Assembly: GCA_963735175.1 (NCBI GenBank)
Contig: CAVTJX010000015.1
Location: 124,001 to 188,000 of the forward strand
DNA from: CAVTJX01 sp963735175
GTDB taxonomy: Bacteria; Electryoneota; RPQS01
Direction of reading: 5' to 3'
Length of the DNA stretch: 64,000 nt
Position numbers and translations under genes: made by a program. Each line of letters begins with the position of its first letter. The first letter of the stretch is position 1. Of the stretch, positions 49,905 to 58,548 are shown piece after piece. Below the pieces are notes generated by a model. It worked only from the letters and a program-made list of their open reading frames with translations. It did no database searches and had not been told where the DNA came from.

Positions 49905-49930
49905 CCTCTTCCCCACTCCGCGGAATAACA

Positions 49931-49960
49931 AGAGCCTCCGAAATCGCTTTCGGAGGCTCT
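49931..49960. terminator. Hairpin between convergent cytochrome and usher-like genes
   Basis: 13-bp stem AGAGCCTCCGAAA with its complement around a TCGC loop, then GTTGTTGTGT. Probably serves the cytochrome operon and, with the AACA side, the minus-strand operon. Confidence 0.8.
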
Positions 49961-49998
49961 GTTGTTGTGTGGGAATGGCCGCGACGCCGGGAGGAGCG

Positions 49999-52900
49999 TT
50001 ACCGCTTCTTCTCGCCCGGGGGCACGTCGCGGTGAAACGTTAACGCGAGGATCACGTTTGCAAGATCAAGTTTACCGCCGTCACCGGCACGAATCTGCTG
50101 GACCGGTGAAGCGGCGACGGCCTTGTAGCCGGTAGACAGCGTGCCCGCGTCGACCTCCACCGTATAGTCGCCGGGAAGCAATCCGCCCACGTAAAACGAA
50201 CCGTCCATATAGGAGACCGACTCGCCTTTGGTAGCGCCGGAGGCATCGCGCGCCACCACGCGAACGCCGCTTACTCCGATGATCGTCGTTGTATCGCGGG
50301 GATCCGGACCTTTCACAAATCCGGCGATGCTGCCCGGAACGACAATCCCGAGGGTCACCCGGGTCAGGGTTCCGGGTTCAATATTAGCCCACTGCGCGCC
50401 ATTGGTAGCGCTATAGTCGGCGGAAAGCGTACGGCCGTCGAGTTGTACGCGCATCCGCCGCTTGAGCGACGCGCCACCGATCACGAACTCGCCATGGGTG
50501 CCCGATGTCGCCCGGCGCCCGCCATCCGCCACCACATCAATGCCCTTTACGCCCGGTTCGCGCGCGTCACGGTGGCCGTTGCCGTTTTGATCGAGGAAGA
50601 CCACGCCCTTCACGCCGCCGCTCGATGGCGTCAGCCGCGAATGCGGAATGACGAACGGTCGGCCGCCCACAAGGCTGAAAATCGGCTGCAACTGAATGCC
50701 CACCGAGAACATCCATGACCGGTCCTGGTAGCGGGCCATCGTCGTCACGCGGCTGTAACCGGAGCGTTCGAAGTAATACTCCGGCTGAAATTGGAAATAA
50801 ACGTCCTCGGCGTCCCAGTCCCACCCGGCGTCGATCCGCCACTGCCAGGGACTGGTACTCGTCGCCCGCAGGATGTGCGTCAGTTCGCTGCGCGTGCGGA
50901 AGTCCGACGCGTTGTGACCGATCGTGAGCCAGCCGTTTTTCATGAACGCCCGGCCCGCCGTTACGTTCCACTGGCGGCGAAACGTCACCGTTGTGCCGGA
51001 GAGCGCCAGGCCGCGCCGCAAATCCTCCACCGACGAGTCGTGGCGCTCGTCGCCGATGGTCACCTGTCCGTTGATTTCCGCGAAGGAGAGTAATGTGGAA
51101 TTGACGTTGACGTTGCCCTGCTGCCACGGACCGCGTTCCATTGCCGTTGCGCCTGCCGGTAGACGGAAAGCCAGCCGGTCGAGGTTCACGCGCATCGAGG
51201 TGCGCGGGATGATCCGCGGCAGATTGAAATCCGCGTGATCCCAGATCTCATGACGGCGTGTGGCCTCCGCCGTTTGCAGATGATTGTATACTTCCCCATG
51301 CGTGAGATTCAGCACCAGCCCGCGTCGCGGAATAAAACGCGCGGCGGCGGCGTAGCCTTCACGGTCCTGCAACAACGGATTGTTGCCGTCGAAAAAACCG
51401 GGGCTGAAACGGAAGACTTCGGGCTGCAGCTTCAGCCAGTCCGCGATATGCGCGTCGAGCGAGGTCCGCAACGCCCAGCTTGAATCCGCCGTGGGATTCT
51501 GCGTGCGGACGGGTAGGCTGTCGCGAGCGGCCAGTTCGGCCTGGCTGGCGGCGGCGTCGAGCGACAGAATGAATCGTCGCTGCAATCGCAATTTGCTTTC
51601 AAAACCCGCGTGGCTGCTCCAGGCCGGATAATCCCCGCTGGTCAGCGCGCGCAGCGAATCCTTGCCTTCAAGGGCATAGGGCACGGAAAAGCGGTATTGG
51701 TACGCGCCCGCCGCGCCCAGCGTCCAGAACGGCGTCAGGCCGTAAAGCAGCCGGCCGCCGTAAAACTGGCCCTGTGTGCTCCAGAAATCCGGCGCGGCAA
51801 AGCGGCGCGTGCCCGCCCCGGAGATAAACGAACTTTGTCCGCCCTGCAACAAGGCGGACGATCCCACCAACTCTTCGTAGCGCTCGGTAACCTTGCCGTC
51901 GGCTTCGGTGATCACCAGTTTCAACTCGTTCACACGGTCGCGCACGAGATTCACGCCTTCAAAACGATAGTAACCGTCGCCCGCCGCACCCCACGGTTCC
52001 GTCACCTTCTGCTCGCCGATGTAGCGGTTGCCAAGGTAAAGTTCAACCGTGCTGCCCAGCGGCGCCGTACCCCGGTAATCCGTGCGCGGCAGATAACGGT
52101 CACTCTTGCCGAAATTGCTGCGGTCTTCATCCCGGTCCGCCGACCGCAATCCCAACAGGCCGTTGGCTTCCACACCCGTCAGACTCATCGTGGGAAACAG
52201 CAGATCGCTGAGGCCGAATTCGACGTCGCCCAGCGTCGTCTCGACGTCACCCATGCGGTGCGTGAGCGCGAACTGGTCCAGTGTCATCGAGGAATTAGTC
52301 TGCGCCGAAGACTGCCGGAGCTTGAAACCGTACCGGCCAAAGGCCAGACGGCCATGCGATTCCAGCGTCTTCTGAATTGTGCGGCGGTCCTCGGAATTCT
52401 GATTGACGACGATGCCCGGTTGCACGAAATGCACCGCGGGATCGCCCAGTGCCCACGGCCCGGCGGGCGGCAGCACTTCCGGCAGTTCCACGTCCAGCCG
52501 CTTGATGTTATTGCGGCTTCCCTTTTCCTTGTCCTTGCTGCCCTTGCCCTTCCAGCTCGGATAACTCGCCGGCGTGTCGCCGGTATAGGCGTAGTTCGCC
52601 TCGTCCCATGCGAGCTCGGTTTGCAAGACCGTGTTGATCAGCTCCGTCGGCACGTAATAGTCGTATAATCCCGTGATGTCGGATATGCCGTATGTCAACA
52701 CGATCGGATGCGTGCCGGCAGAATCACGGAGCATTCCGGAAGCCGCCGCCAGTGCGTAGCTTTCACCGCGCGCGCCGCGGAAGAACAGCGTGTCGCCCTT
52801 CTCCTCGGAGAACAAACCGGCATTCGACAGCATCCGCCGCAGGGGCAATGCACGGGTCGAGTCGCCGGTCTGTAAAATATCGAGGTCACGGATGTTCAGC

Positions 52901-53076
52901 CGCTCATACGGTTTCTTGCCCTTGATCTGCAGCGCGATCACCATCGTCTCCAGCGTCTCCGCCGCCAGGGTCAGGCCCATGGGGGCCAGACAAAGCGCAA
53001 GCAGGCACGCCCTGTAAAGGGCGTGCCGCGGGGCGCTCCAGCGACGTGGAGCCGGGAAAGTGGTTACCGGGGGCAT
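49999..53076 (-). CDS. Usher-like outer-membrane protein of a chaperone-usher-type locus
   Basis: 1025 residues, intact frame. A signal peptide (RACLLALCLAPMGLTLAAE) is followed by an N-terminal domain of about 250 residues. A long beta-rich barrel region contains a stretch that resembles the middle part of fimbrial ushers: PLGSTVELYLGNRYIGEQKV, GDGYYRFEGVNLVRDRVNEL, ADGKVTERYEELVGSSALLQ. The last 200 residues are two SdrD-B or carboxypeptidase-regulatory-like domains (VFLDQNGNGHRDAREPGVKG; MDGSFYVGGLLPGDYTVEVD). It lies 17 bases after the chaperone gene and last in the operon. The usher assignment rests on context plus limited motif likeness; the N-terminal domain does not match a textbook usher. 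It could instead be a different large barrel serving the same pilins. Confidence 0.62.
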   Translation of the reverse strand: MPPVTTFPAPRRWSAPRHALYRACLLALCLAPMGLTLAAETLETMVIALQIKGKKPYERLNIRDLDILQTGDSTRALPLRRMLSNAGLFSEEKGDTLFFRGARGESYALAAASGMLRDSAGTHPIVLTYGISDITGLYDYYVPTELINTVLQTELAWDEANYAYTGDTPASYPSWKGKGSKDKEKGSRNNIKRLDVELPEVLPPAGPWALGDPAVHFVQPGIVVNQNSEDRRTIQKTLESHGRLAFGRYGFKLRQSSAQTNSSMTLDQFALTHRMGDVETTLGDVEFGLSDLLFPTMSLTGVEANGLLGLRSADRDEDRSNFGKSDRYLPRTDYRGTAPLGSTVELYLGNRYIGEQKVTEPWGAAGDGYYRFEGVNLVRDRVNELKLVITEADGKVTERYEELVGSSALLQGGQSSFISGAGTRRFAAPDFWSTQGQFYGGRLLYGLTPFWTLGAAGAYQYRFSVPYALEGKDSLRALTSGDYPAWSSHAGFESKLRLQRRFILSLDAAASQAELAARDSLPVRTQNPTADSSWALRTSLDAHIADWLKLQPEVFRFSPGFFDGNNPLLQDREGYAAAARFIPRRGLVLNLTHGEVYNHLQTAEATRRHEIWDHADFNLPRIIPRTSMRVNLDRLAFRLPAGATAMERGPWQQGNVNVNSTLLSFAEINGQVTIGDERHDSSVEDLRRGLALSGTTVTFRRQWNVTAGRAFMKNGWLTIGHNASDFRTRSELTHILRATSTSPWQWRIDAGWDWDAEDVYFQFQPEYYFERSGYSRVTTMARYQDRSWMFSVGIQLQPIFSLVGGRPFVIPHSRLTPSSGGVKGVVFLDQNGNGHRDAREPGVKGIDVVADGGRRATSGTHGEFVIGGASLKRRMRVQLDGRTLSADYSATNGAQWANIEPGTLTRVTLGIVVPGSIAGFVKGPDPRDTTTIIGVSGVRVVARDASGATKGESVSYMDGSFYVGGLLPGDYTVEVDAGTLSTGYKAVAASPVQQIRAGDGGKLDLANVILALTFHRDVPPGEKKR

Positions 53077-53093
53077 GGGATTTGAATCGCCGG

Positions 53094-53921
53094 TTATTGC
53101 CTGCGCGCGCCTTTTTTAAGAGGTTTCGGCAGTTCGCTCGGAACATCAAATTTCAGACTGCCGGTGAGCGTGCTCCCGTCGTTTTCAGCCTTTAAAGTGA
53201 ATGCGCATTCATACGCGCCTGCCGGAAAGTCCGGCGGCAGCGTGGTGCGCAGGAATCGCGTCGAATTGGGAAAAATCGACATCCGCCCGAGATCGCCGGA
53301 CTTCACCACGGCGCCGGCGCTGTTGCGGATCTCGTAGTTTCCGGCCTGGGGCATGCGGGCGTTGCCTTCGTTGTGCACCGGGATCAACAATTGCACACCC
53401 TGCGGGGTCGCCTCGCTGCTCAGCGAATCGGTGACAAGGTTCCAGCGGGAAGAGGGTTTACCTTTATCGACGAACACCGGAACAAGCACGGCCGCGATGC
53501 CGCGAATCTGCGACTGCGCCGCCACGGTGTCCGCGTGCGATGGCACCGGCAGGAATTCGACGCCGCCCCAATACGACCCGTCCGGCATGCTGTCCGGAGC
53601 CACGATGGCGTAGCGGATCTGACGTTCCGCCTTGCCTGTCAGGGGAAACTCCCGGGGGGTGATCTTCATCCATGGGGTGAGCGCGTACTGGTCCGGTTCG
53701 CACTGCCGGATCTGGCCGTCCTGAGTCAGCCGGAAATACACCGGCGTGGCCCGCACACGGATAGCGATGTCACTGGTATTCGTGATGACAAAGGAACCCG
53801 ACGTGCGGCCGTTATCGAAGTTCGTTTCGATGATCGCGGGCGAAATGCGCAGCAGCGCAAGGGCGGGAACGGTGCCACACAGAACGGCGGCAAGGGCCAG
53901 TACGGCGCGGAACAGGTTCAT
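53094..53921 (-). CDS. PapD-like periplasmic pilus chaperone
   Basis: 275 residues from ATG 53921 (a TTG at 53939 would add six). Signal peptide MNLFRAVLALAAVLCGTVPA. Two Ig-like domains: the first has LLRISPAIIETNFDNGRTSG, SFVITNTSDIAIRVRATP, and the late strand DGSYWGGVEFLP typical of PapD/COG3121 proteins; the second (about residues 165-265) has NEGNARMPQAGNYEI. The tail is basic (KPLKKGARRQ). Such chaperones donate a strand to pilin subunits and hand them to an usher. It sits between the pilin-like genes and the usher-like gene, the classical order. Confidence 0.8.
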   Translation of the reverse strand: MNLFRAVLALAAVLCGTVPALALLRISPAIIETNFDNGRTSGSFVITNTSDIAIRVRATPVYFRLTQDGQIRQCEPDQYALTPWMKITPREFPLTGKAERQIRYAIVAPDSMPDGSYWGGVEFLPVPSHADTVAAQSQIRGIAAVLVPVFVDKGKPSSRWNLVTDSLSSEATPQGVQLLIPVHNEGNARMPQAGNYEIRNSAGAVVKSGDLGRMSIFPNSTRFLRTTLPPDFPAGAYECAFTLKAENDGSTLTGSLKFDVPSELPKPLKKGARRQ

Positions 53922-54112
53922 GGATGTCCGGCGATTCAAAGGTCCGATCCTCCAATTATGATGCAGCCGGGTCGGCGAGGCGCGTTCCCGGCTGCAAGAT
54001 TTTTCACGGATGAAATGAAACTACACCTGCACATCGGTCGGCACGGAAGGACCGGTGCGCGAAACAGTCAGTGGGGATTGCCGTCCGTGAGTGGCAATCG
54101 GTAGAGTCGTTA

Positions 54113-54670
54113 TTAGATCTGGCCGATCGTGGCCCAAAGGGTCACGAAACCCGAGTACTCGCCCTGGGGCTTCTCGGGATCGTCCTGGTTCCACCACACG
54201 CTGACGTAAACGTCCTGCGAGAAGTAGCCAGGCTGGCTGCTCTCGAAGCAGATGAACTCGCTCTGCCATCCGAGGAAACCATTGTAGTTGTAGGCGAACA
54301 TGTAGTCCGCAAACGGGGAGCCACCGGCGAGCGGGTTCGCATCGGTCGGCTCAATCAAGGCGCCGTCTTCAACCGACACAAGAATCGGGTCCACCAGCGG
54401 ATCCGTCGGGTCGTCGCCTTTGTACAGATAGGTCGGGCCAACCGACAGGCAAACCTGCTCGGAGTTGGCGTCAATGCGGAAGATCACCTGGCCGGTGATG
54501 ATTCCGGTCTGAATCGTGAACAGGTCCACGTTCGGCGTCAACACGCCAACCGAAACGTTGGGAACGACGTTCACATACACATGCGCGGTGGCCATGCCTT
54601 CGGTGTCCGCAAAGGCGGCGCCGGTAAGCATAAGGACCACGGCTAACAGGGTTACGAAGCGAGCCAGCAT
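54113..54670 (-). CDS. Pilin-like secreted subunit, copy A
   Basis: 185 residues. AAGGAGG lies 7 bases before the ATG. A signal peptide (MLARFVTLLAVVLMLTGAAFA) is followed by a short beta-rich protein starting DTEGMATAHVYVNVVPNVSV and ending in GEYSGFVTLWATIG, a G-Y-x-G strand as in chaperone-usher pilins. Two cysteines (QVCLSVG, EFICFES) could pair. The sequence is identical to copy B at both protein and, as far as I can read, nucleotide level. Located just upstream of the chaperone gene in the transcript. The major-subunit role is inferred from copy number and context. Confidence 0.8.
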   Translation of the reverse strand: MLARFVTLLAVVLMLTGAAFADTEGMATAHVYVNVVPNVSVGVLTPNVDLFTIQTGIITGQVIFRIDANSEQVCLSVGPTYLYKGDDPTDPLVDPILVSVEDGALIEPTDANPLAGGSPFADYMFAYNYNGFLGWQSEFICFESSQPGYFSQDVYVSVWWNQDDPEKPQGEYSGFVTLWATIGQI

Positions 54671-54749
54671 GAGAATGCCTCCTTAGAAATGTCGGTGTTC
54701 AGTCCCGCTGACCGGATTCCGTGCCGATCGATGGGCAGGTATTTTTACG

Positions 54750-55307
54750 TTAGATCTGGCCGATCGTGGCCCAAAGGGTCACGAAACCCGAGTACTCGCC
54801 CTGGGGCTTCTCGGGATCGTCCTGGTTCCACCACACGCTGACGTAAACGTCCTGCGAGAAGTAGCCAGGCTGGCTGCTCTCGAAGCAGATGAACTCGCTC
54901 TGCCATCCGAGGAAACCATTGTAGTTGTAGGCGAACATGTAGTCCGCAAACGGGGAGCCACCGGCGAGCGGGTTCGCATCGGTCGGCTCAATCAAGGCGC
55001 CGTCTTCAACCGACACAAGAATCGGGTCCACCAGCGGATCCGTCGGGTCGTCGCCTTTGTACAGATAGGTCGGGCCAACCGACAGGCAAACCTGCTCGGA
55101 GTTGGCGTCAATGCGGAAGATCACCTGGCCGGTGATGATTCCGGTCTGAATCGTGAACAGGTCCACGTTCGGCGTCAACACGCCAACCGAAACGTTGGGA
55201 ACGACGTTCACATACACATGCGCGGTGGCCATGCCTTCGGTGTCCGCAAAGGCGGCGCCGGTAAGCATAAGGACCACGGCTAACAGGGTTACGAAGCGAG
55301 CCAGCAT
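54750..55307 (-). CDS. Pilin-like secreted subunit, copy B
   Basis: 185 residues, identical to copy A. It has its own ribosome site (AGGAGG, 6 bases before the ATG), and the 79-base spacer to copy A differs from the spacer to copy C except for an 18-base shared motif. The repeat period is 637 bases to A and 636 to C, pointing to tandem duplication with later homogenisation. Three strong ribosome sites for nearly the same product suggest a high dosage need, as for a filament subunit. Confidence 0.8.
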   Translation of the reverse strand: MLARFVTLLAVVLMLTGAAFADTEGMATAHVYVNVVPNVSVGVLTPNVDLFTIQTGIITGQVIFRIDANSEQVCLSVGPTYLYKGDDPTDPLVDPILVSVEDGALIEPTDANPLAGGSPFADYMFAYNYNGFLGWQSEFICFESSQPGYFSQDVYVSVWWNQDDPEKPQGEYSGFVTLWATIGQI

Positions 55308-55385
55308 GAGAAGCCTCCTGAATTGAGTTTTTAATCATCCCCGTCGAACGGATTCCGTGCCGACCGGCGGGCGGGTATTATGACA

Positions 55386-55946
55386 TTAGATCTGGCCGAT
55401 CGTGGCCCAAAGGGTCACGAAACCCGAGTACTCGCCCTGGGGCTTCTCGGGATCGTCCTGGTTCCACCACACGCTGACGTAAACGTCCTGCGAGAAGTAG
55501 CCAGGCTGGCTGCTCTCGAAGCAGATGAACTCGCTCTGCCATCCGAGGAAACCATTGTAGTTGTAGGCGAACATGTAGTCCGCAAACGGGGAGCCACCGG
55601 CGAGCGGGTTCGCATCGGTCGGCTCAATCAAGGCGCCGTCTTCAACCGACACGAGAATCGGGTCCACCAGCGGATCCGTCGGGTCGTCGCCTTTGTACAG
55701 ATAGGTCGGGCCAACCGACAGGCAAACCTGCTCGGAGTTGGCGTCAATGCGGTAGATGATCTGACCGCAGACGATTCCGGTCTGGATCGTGAACAGGTCC
55801 ACGTTCGGCGTTAACACGCCCACCGAAACGTTGGGAACGACGTTCACGTACACGTGCGCGGTGGCCATGCCTTCGGTGTCCGCAAAGGCGGCGCCGGAGA
55901 ACAGCATGAGCGCCACGGCCAACAGGGTTACAACGCGAGCCAGCAT
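55386..55946 (-). CDS. Pilin-like secreted subunit, copy C (variant)
   Basis: 186 residues from ATG 55946, preceded by AAGGAGG; the frame is open further upstream to 56090 but without a ribosome site. It matches A and B except in the front part: VVTLLAVALMLFSGAAFA in the signal peptide and GIVCGQIIYRID in place of GIITGQVIFRID. The change adds a third cysteine. The last two thirds are identical in protein and almost identical in DNA, a gene-conversion pattern. As the promoter-proximal copy it may be a minor or adaptor subunit. Confidence 0.78.
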   Translation of the reverse strand: MLARVVTLLAVALMLFSGAAFADTEGMATAHVYVNVVPNVSVGVLTPNVDLFTIQTGIVCGQIIYRIDANSEQVCLSVGPTYLYKGDDPTDPLVDPILVSVEDGALIEPTDANPLAGGSPFADYMFAYNYNGFLGWQSEFICFESSQPGYFSQDVYVSVWWNQDDPEKPQGEYSGFVTLWATIGQI

Positions 55947-56058
55947 GAAGAGCCTCCTTGGAAAGGGTCGATGATCTGTTCCGTTGATCGGATTCCGTGC
56001 CGACCGACGTACAGCATGTAGTTTCGCAAACCAGAACATGTAATCAGGGATCCCGGGT

Positions 56059-57036
56059 TCAGCGGGCAGCGGGATCCATACGAATGTCAAATCTCAAATC
56101 ACAGGAATAACCGGTCGCATCGGTGATGCGGTCGGTCTCGACACGCATTTGGAATGGAAGATCCACTTCACCGGGCTCGAATGGCGGAGGAGCCTCGCCG
56201 CGGGCGACCACGTACGGGGAGGTGCTGGCCGGTACATAGACCGGCGTCAAACTCTCCCACTGGCTGCCATCCGGAATCTGCCAGAACAGCCTTGGCAGTT
56301 GATAACTGAATCCCCCGTCGTCACGCACAATATCTTCAATACACGAAACGCTCAGTTCCCAGGCGCAGTTGGCCCGGATGATAATCACCAGCGGTTCGGT
56401 ATCCGTGGGTTCGCCGGCGTTGTCCACAATGATGCCCGGATTGGCCTCCGAGACTTCGATTGCGACCTGCGGCTGGATTTCCAGTTCCAGAGTCACGAAC
56501 ACCGGATCCGTGAGCGTGACTCCCTCACGATTTTGCAGATCGAACTGCAGCATGCCCTGGTAAATCCCCGGCGGATCGCTGCGTTCGAGATACTGAATCA
56601 GGCGCATCTGCAAGAGCTGCCAGCCATAACTCAGTGTCTGCACATCGCCACCACCGGGTCCGTAGTCCAACTGGACCGGCAACATACTGAAGAACGGGGC
56701 GGGTAGATCGGGAAACAACTGCTGGGCACGTTCCAGCGGCAGTTCCAGATTGTCATCCAGACGCCGCACCGGCTGCACCAGACGAACCACCACCTGCCAC
56801 GGATCCGGACTGACGATGCTCAGGGCCGTGGTACCCGGGTTCAGAATACACTGGCTGGGGTCTTCCCCTGTGAACGCGCCCAGGGAGATCGCCCCGGGCA
56901 CAACTTCAAACGCCGTTTGGGCGAGGCTGGGGAAAGCACAACTGAGACACAGGAACACCACAAAGAGCCCGATTTGCGGGGAGATGCGCCCTGCGCCCCA
57001 ATGAGATACGTATCCTCTGCCTTGGCCAAGGCTCAT
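56059..57036 (-). CDS. Secreted beta-rich protein heading the pilin cluster, possible tip subunit
   Basis: 325 residues from the ATG at 57036, chosen because a signal peptide follows (ISPQIGLFVVFLCLSCAFPS, cleavage near LAQ-TAFE); the frame is open to an ATG at 57150 that would add 38 residues. The mature part looks like two pilin-type beta domains. The first ends with PPGIYQGMLQFDLQ, a G-x-Y-x-G strand; the second has IIIRANCAWELSVSC and ends VDLPFQMRVETDRI then CDLRFDIRMD. Four cysteines occur in the mature protein. First gene of the minus-strand operon, upstream of the pilin copies. A tip adhesin or initiator role is inference. Confidence 0.68.
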   Translation of the reverse strand: MSLGQGRGYVSHWGAGRISPQIGLFVVFLCLSCAFPSLAQTAFEVVPGAISLGAFTGEDPSQCILNPGTTALSIVSPDPWQVVVRLVQPVRRLDDNLELPLERAQQLFPDLPAPFFSMLPVQLDYGPGGGDVQTLSYGWQLLQMRLIQYLERSDPPGIYQGMLQFDLQNREGVTLTDPVFVTLELEIQPQVAIEVSEANPGIIVDNAGEPTDTEPLVIIIRANCAWELSVSCIEDIVRDDGGFSYQLPRLFWQIPDGSQWESLTPVYVPASTSPYVVARGEAPPPFEPGEVDLPFQMRVETDRITDATGYSCDLRFDIRMDPAAR

Positions 57037-57280
57037 AAGCCATTCAAATTCCGGCGGTATCCCCCGCCTGCGGTTGGTCTGTCTACGGAGATCGGTGCCC
57101 GAACCCGGTCGAACTATATCAGGGCTGCCGTTATCGTCCATGACATCCACTTGTCAACACCACTCCTCTCCGGCTTCACCGTCCCGGGGAATCCCGTTCG
57201 TTGTTCGACCGAAAATATCTGGATGTTGAGATAAGTGAATAACGCGAATTATTCTCTACTGTTCACGTCAAGTTTAACAA

Positions 57281-57309
57281 AATATAGTCAGTGCTTGAGC
57301 TTTTGTCAA
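57281..57309 (-). promoter_or_regulatory. Sigma70-like promoter of the pilus-like operon
   Basis: On the minus strand: TTGACA (57309-57304), 17-base spacer, TATATT (57286-57281). The first gene begins 120-240 bases downstream, depending on start codon. No other gene is served. Confidence 0.65.
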
Positions 57310-57774
57310 TGCTGTCACTGGAATTATTTCATGAATGCAGCGTGGGTCGCGCAATAATAAAGCAATCTTTCCTCGTGATTTACATTATTGACCACCTATG
57401 TGGAGAGGCGATGATCTACTTGGATCAATTCTTCAGACCCGATTAACACTGATATAATAAGCCCCAGATGCACGGACATCTGGGGCATTCTTGCGCTGGC
57501 TCGCTTTAGTCAACGCAGTCACCGGGCGACCCGGCTTAATTATGTCACATCGCAGATCAAGTAAATGTTCCGCTTTCATGACCCTCTTTTTGTCTCTGGA
57601 TTCTGCGCTATTGATTTCTGCATCATTCACGCAAATATGATCGTAACCCATGCACAAATTGGCGTATTTTTCGCATTGTCTTCATGGGTACGTTGTGCTC
57701 CGAAAACATTCACGAATTTCCCGCAGGTCTTGCGATCGAAACGTCATCTTCTTATATTCGATACCGACATGTCC
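57310..57774. other. Divergent intergenic region
   Basis: Between the pilus-like operon (minus) and the secreted-protein genes (plus). It holds a perfect hairpin at 57461-57486. Short open frames (57433-57657 minus, 57565-57792 plus) lack ribosome sites and domains. Confidence 0.45.
57461..57486. terminator. Isolated hairpin terminator
   Basis: Perfect 10-bp stem GCCCCAGATG/CATCTGGGGC with loop CACGGA. Followed on the plus strand by ATTCTTG and on the minus strand by TTATTATATC. No gene obviously ends here; a small RNA on either strand is possible. Confidence 0.55.
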
Positions 57775-57814
57775 GACAAGCGACTGACCTGACAAGCCAC
57801 TGACCTGACAAGCC
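57775..57814 (+). repeat. 16-base tandem repeat just before a start codon
   Basis: Unit GACAAGCSACTGACCT occurs twice (57775-57790, 57791-57806, one mismatch) plus a half copy to 57814, ending directly at the ATG at 57816. It replaces the place of a normal ribosome binding site. Confidence 0.7.
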
Positions 57815-57815
57815 T

Positions 57816-58544
57816 ATGCTGACTACCATTCGTGACCCTCATCATAGCGACAGCCTCTCCTGCCTCCTCGTTTGGAGTATGTGGATAACTCTGCTGGCGG
57901 CCAACGGACTGTATGCTCAACCGGGTCCTCTTAGCACCATCCAGATCCCATTGGCAGGCGGCGATACGACACTGCCGCGGTTAACTCCGTTAGCCTATTC
58001 CTACTATCCCTACTATAATGGCCAGCCCAACGATAGTTTGAAGTATATCCTGGGCAATCAACTCATCGGCGGCACTGCCAGTACCGCGGATCGCATCATC
58101 GACGTGACGGCCGCCGGAGCCTATGCCTATCGCACCGCCGCCGGGGCTTGGACGGGAACGCTGCAACGCATGTATCACGATCACGCGTTCTTCATCCTCA
58201 ACCGACACACGGCGCGCACGCTCGTGCTCGAAGGTCTTGCCGCGGATTCCGTGGCCTACATCGCGCCCATGCCCAACGGCAGCTTTCGTTGCGCGGCAAC
58301 CCGCATGCTGCGCGATCATCCCATCGACAGCGTCGGCTTCACGTACAGTGGTTTTCATTCAACGGAAACCCTGCGCCGCGGCGGCGATATCGTCATCGAC
58401 ATCCGGACCCGGCAAATCGCCCGCCGCGATTCATCGGACCGCTGGATCGGCACGCTGCCGGAGCTTCGCGTCGGCCACCCGGTCCTGATTCAAGTCAATA
58501 ATCTCTGGACGTTCGACTGGACGTATTATCCCAACCGTGAGTGA
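57816..58544 (+). CDS. Secreted hypothetical protein
   Basis: 242 residues. The hydrophobic stretch LVWSMWITLLAANGLYAQ (about residues 18-36) acts as a late signal peptide. The mature part is beta-rich and Tyr-rich near the front (LAYSYYPYYNGQPNDSL). No family recognised. No Shine-Dalgarno sequence precedes ATG 57816; short tandem repeats are there instead. Its stop overlaps the following gene's start region (GTGAGTGATG), so the two are co-translated. Confidence 0.65.
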   Translation: MLTTIRDPHHSDSLSCLLVWSMWITLLAANGLYAQPGPLSTIQIPLAGGDTTLPRLTPLAYSYYPYYNGQPNDSLKYILGNQLIGGTASTADRIIDVTAAGAYAYRTAAGAWTGTLQRMYHDHAFFILNRHTARTLVLEGLAADSVAYIAPMPNGSFRCAATRMLRDHPIDSVGFTYSGFHSTETLRRGGDIVIDIRTRQIARRDSSDRWIGTLPELRVGHPVLIQVNNLWTFDWTYYPNRE

Positions 58545-58548
58545 TGCG

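Larger units (their letters stand above)
54113..55946 (-). repeat. Tandem triplication of a pilin-like gene, period about 637 bases
   Basis: Three direct copies (54113-54670, 54750-55307, 55386-55946). Copies A and B are identical; copy C diverges mainly in its 5' third. An 18-base element CGGATTCCGTGCCGAYCG recurs upstream of each copy at 54713-54730, 55349-55366 and 55989-56006, and its inverse (CGGTCGGCACGGAA) is at 54035-54048 on the far side of copy A. Confidence 0.9.

Noticed and set aside
57433..57657. 74-codon minus-strand frame
   Set aside because: It runs through a perfect terminator hairpin and has no ribosome site or domain.
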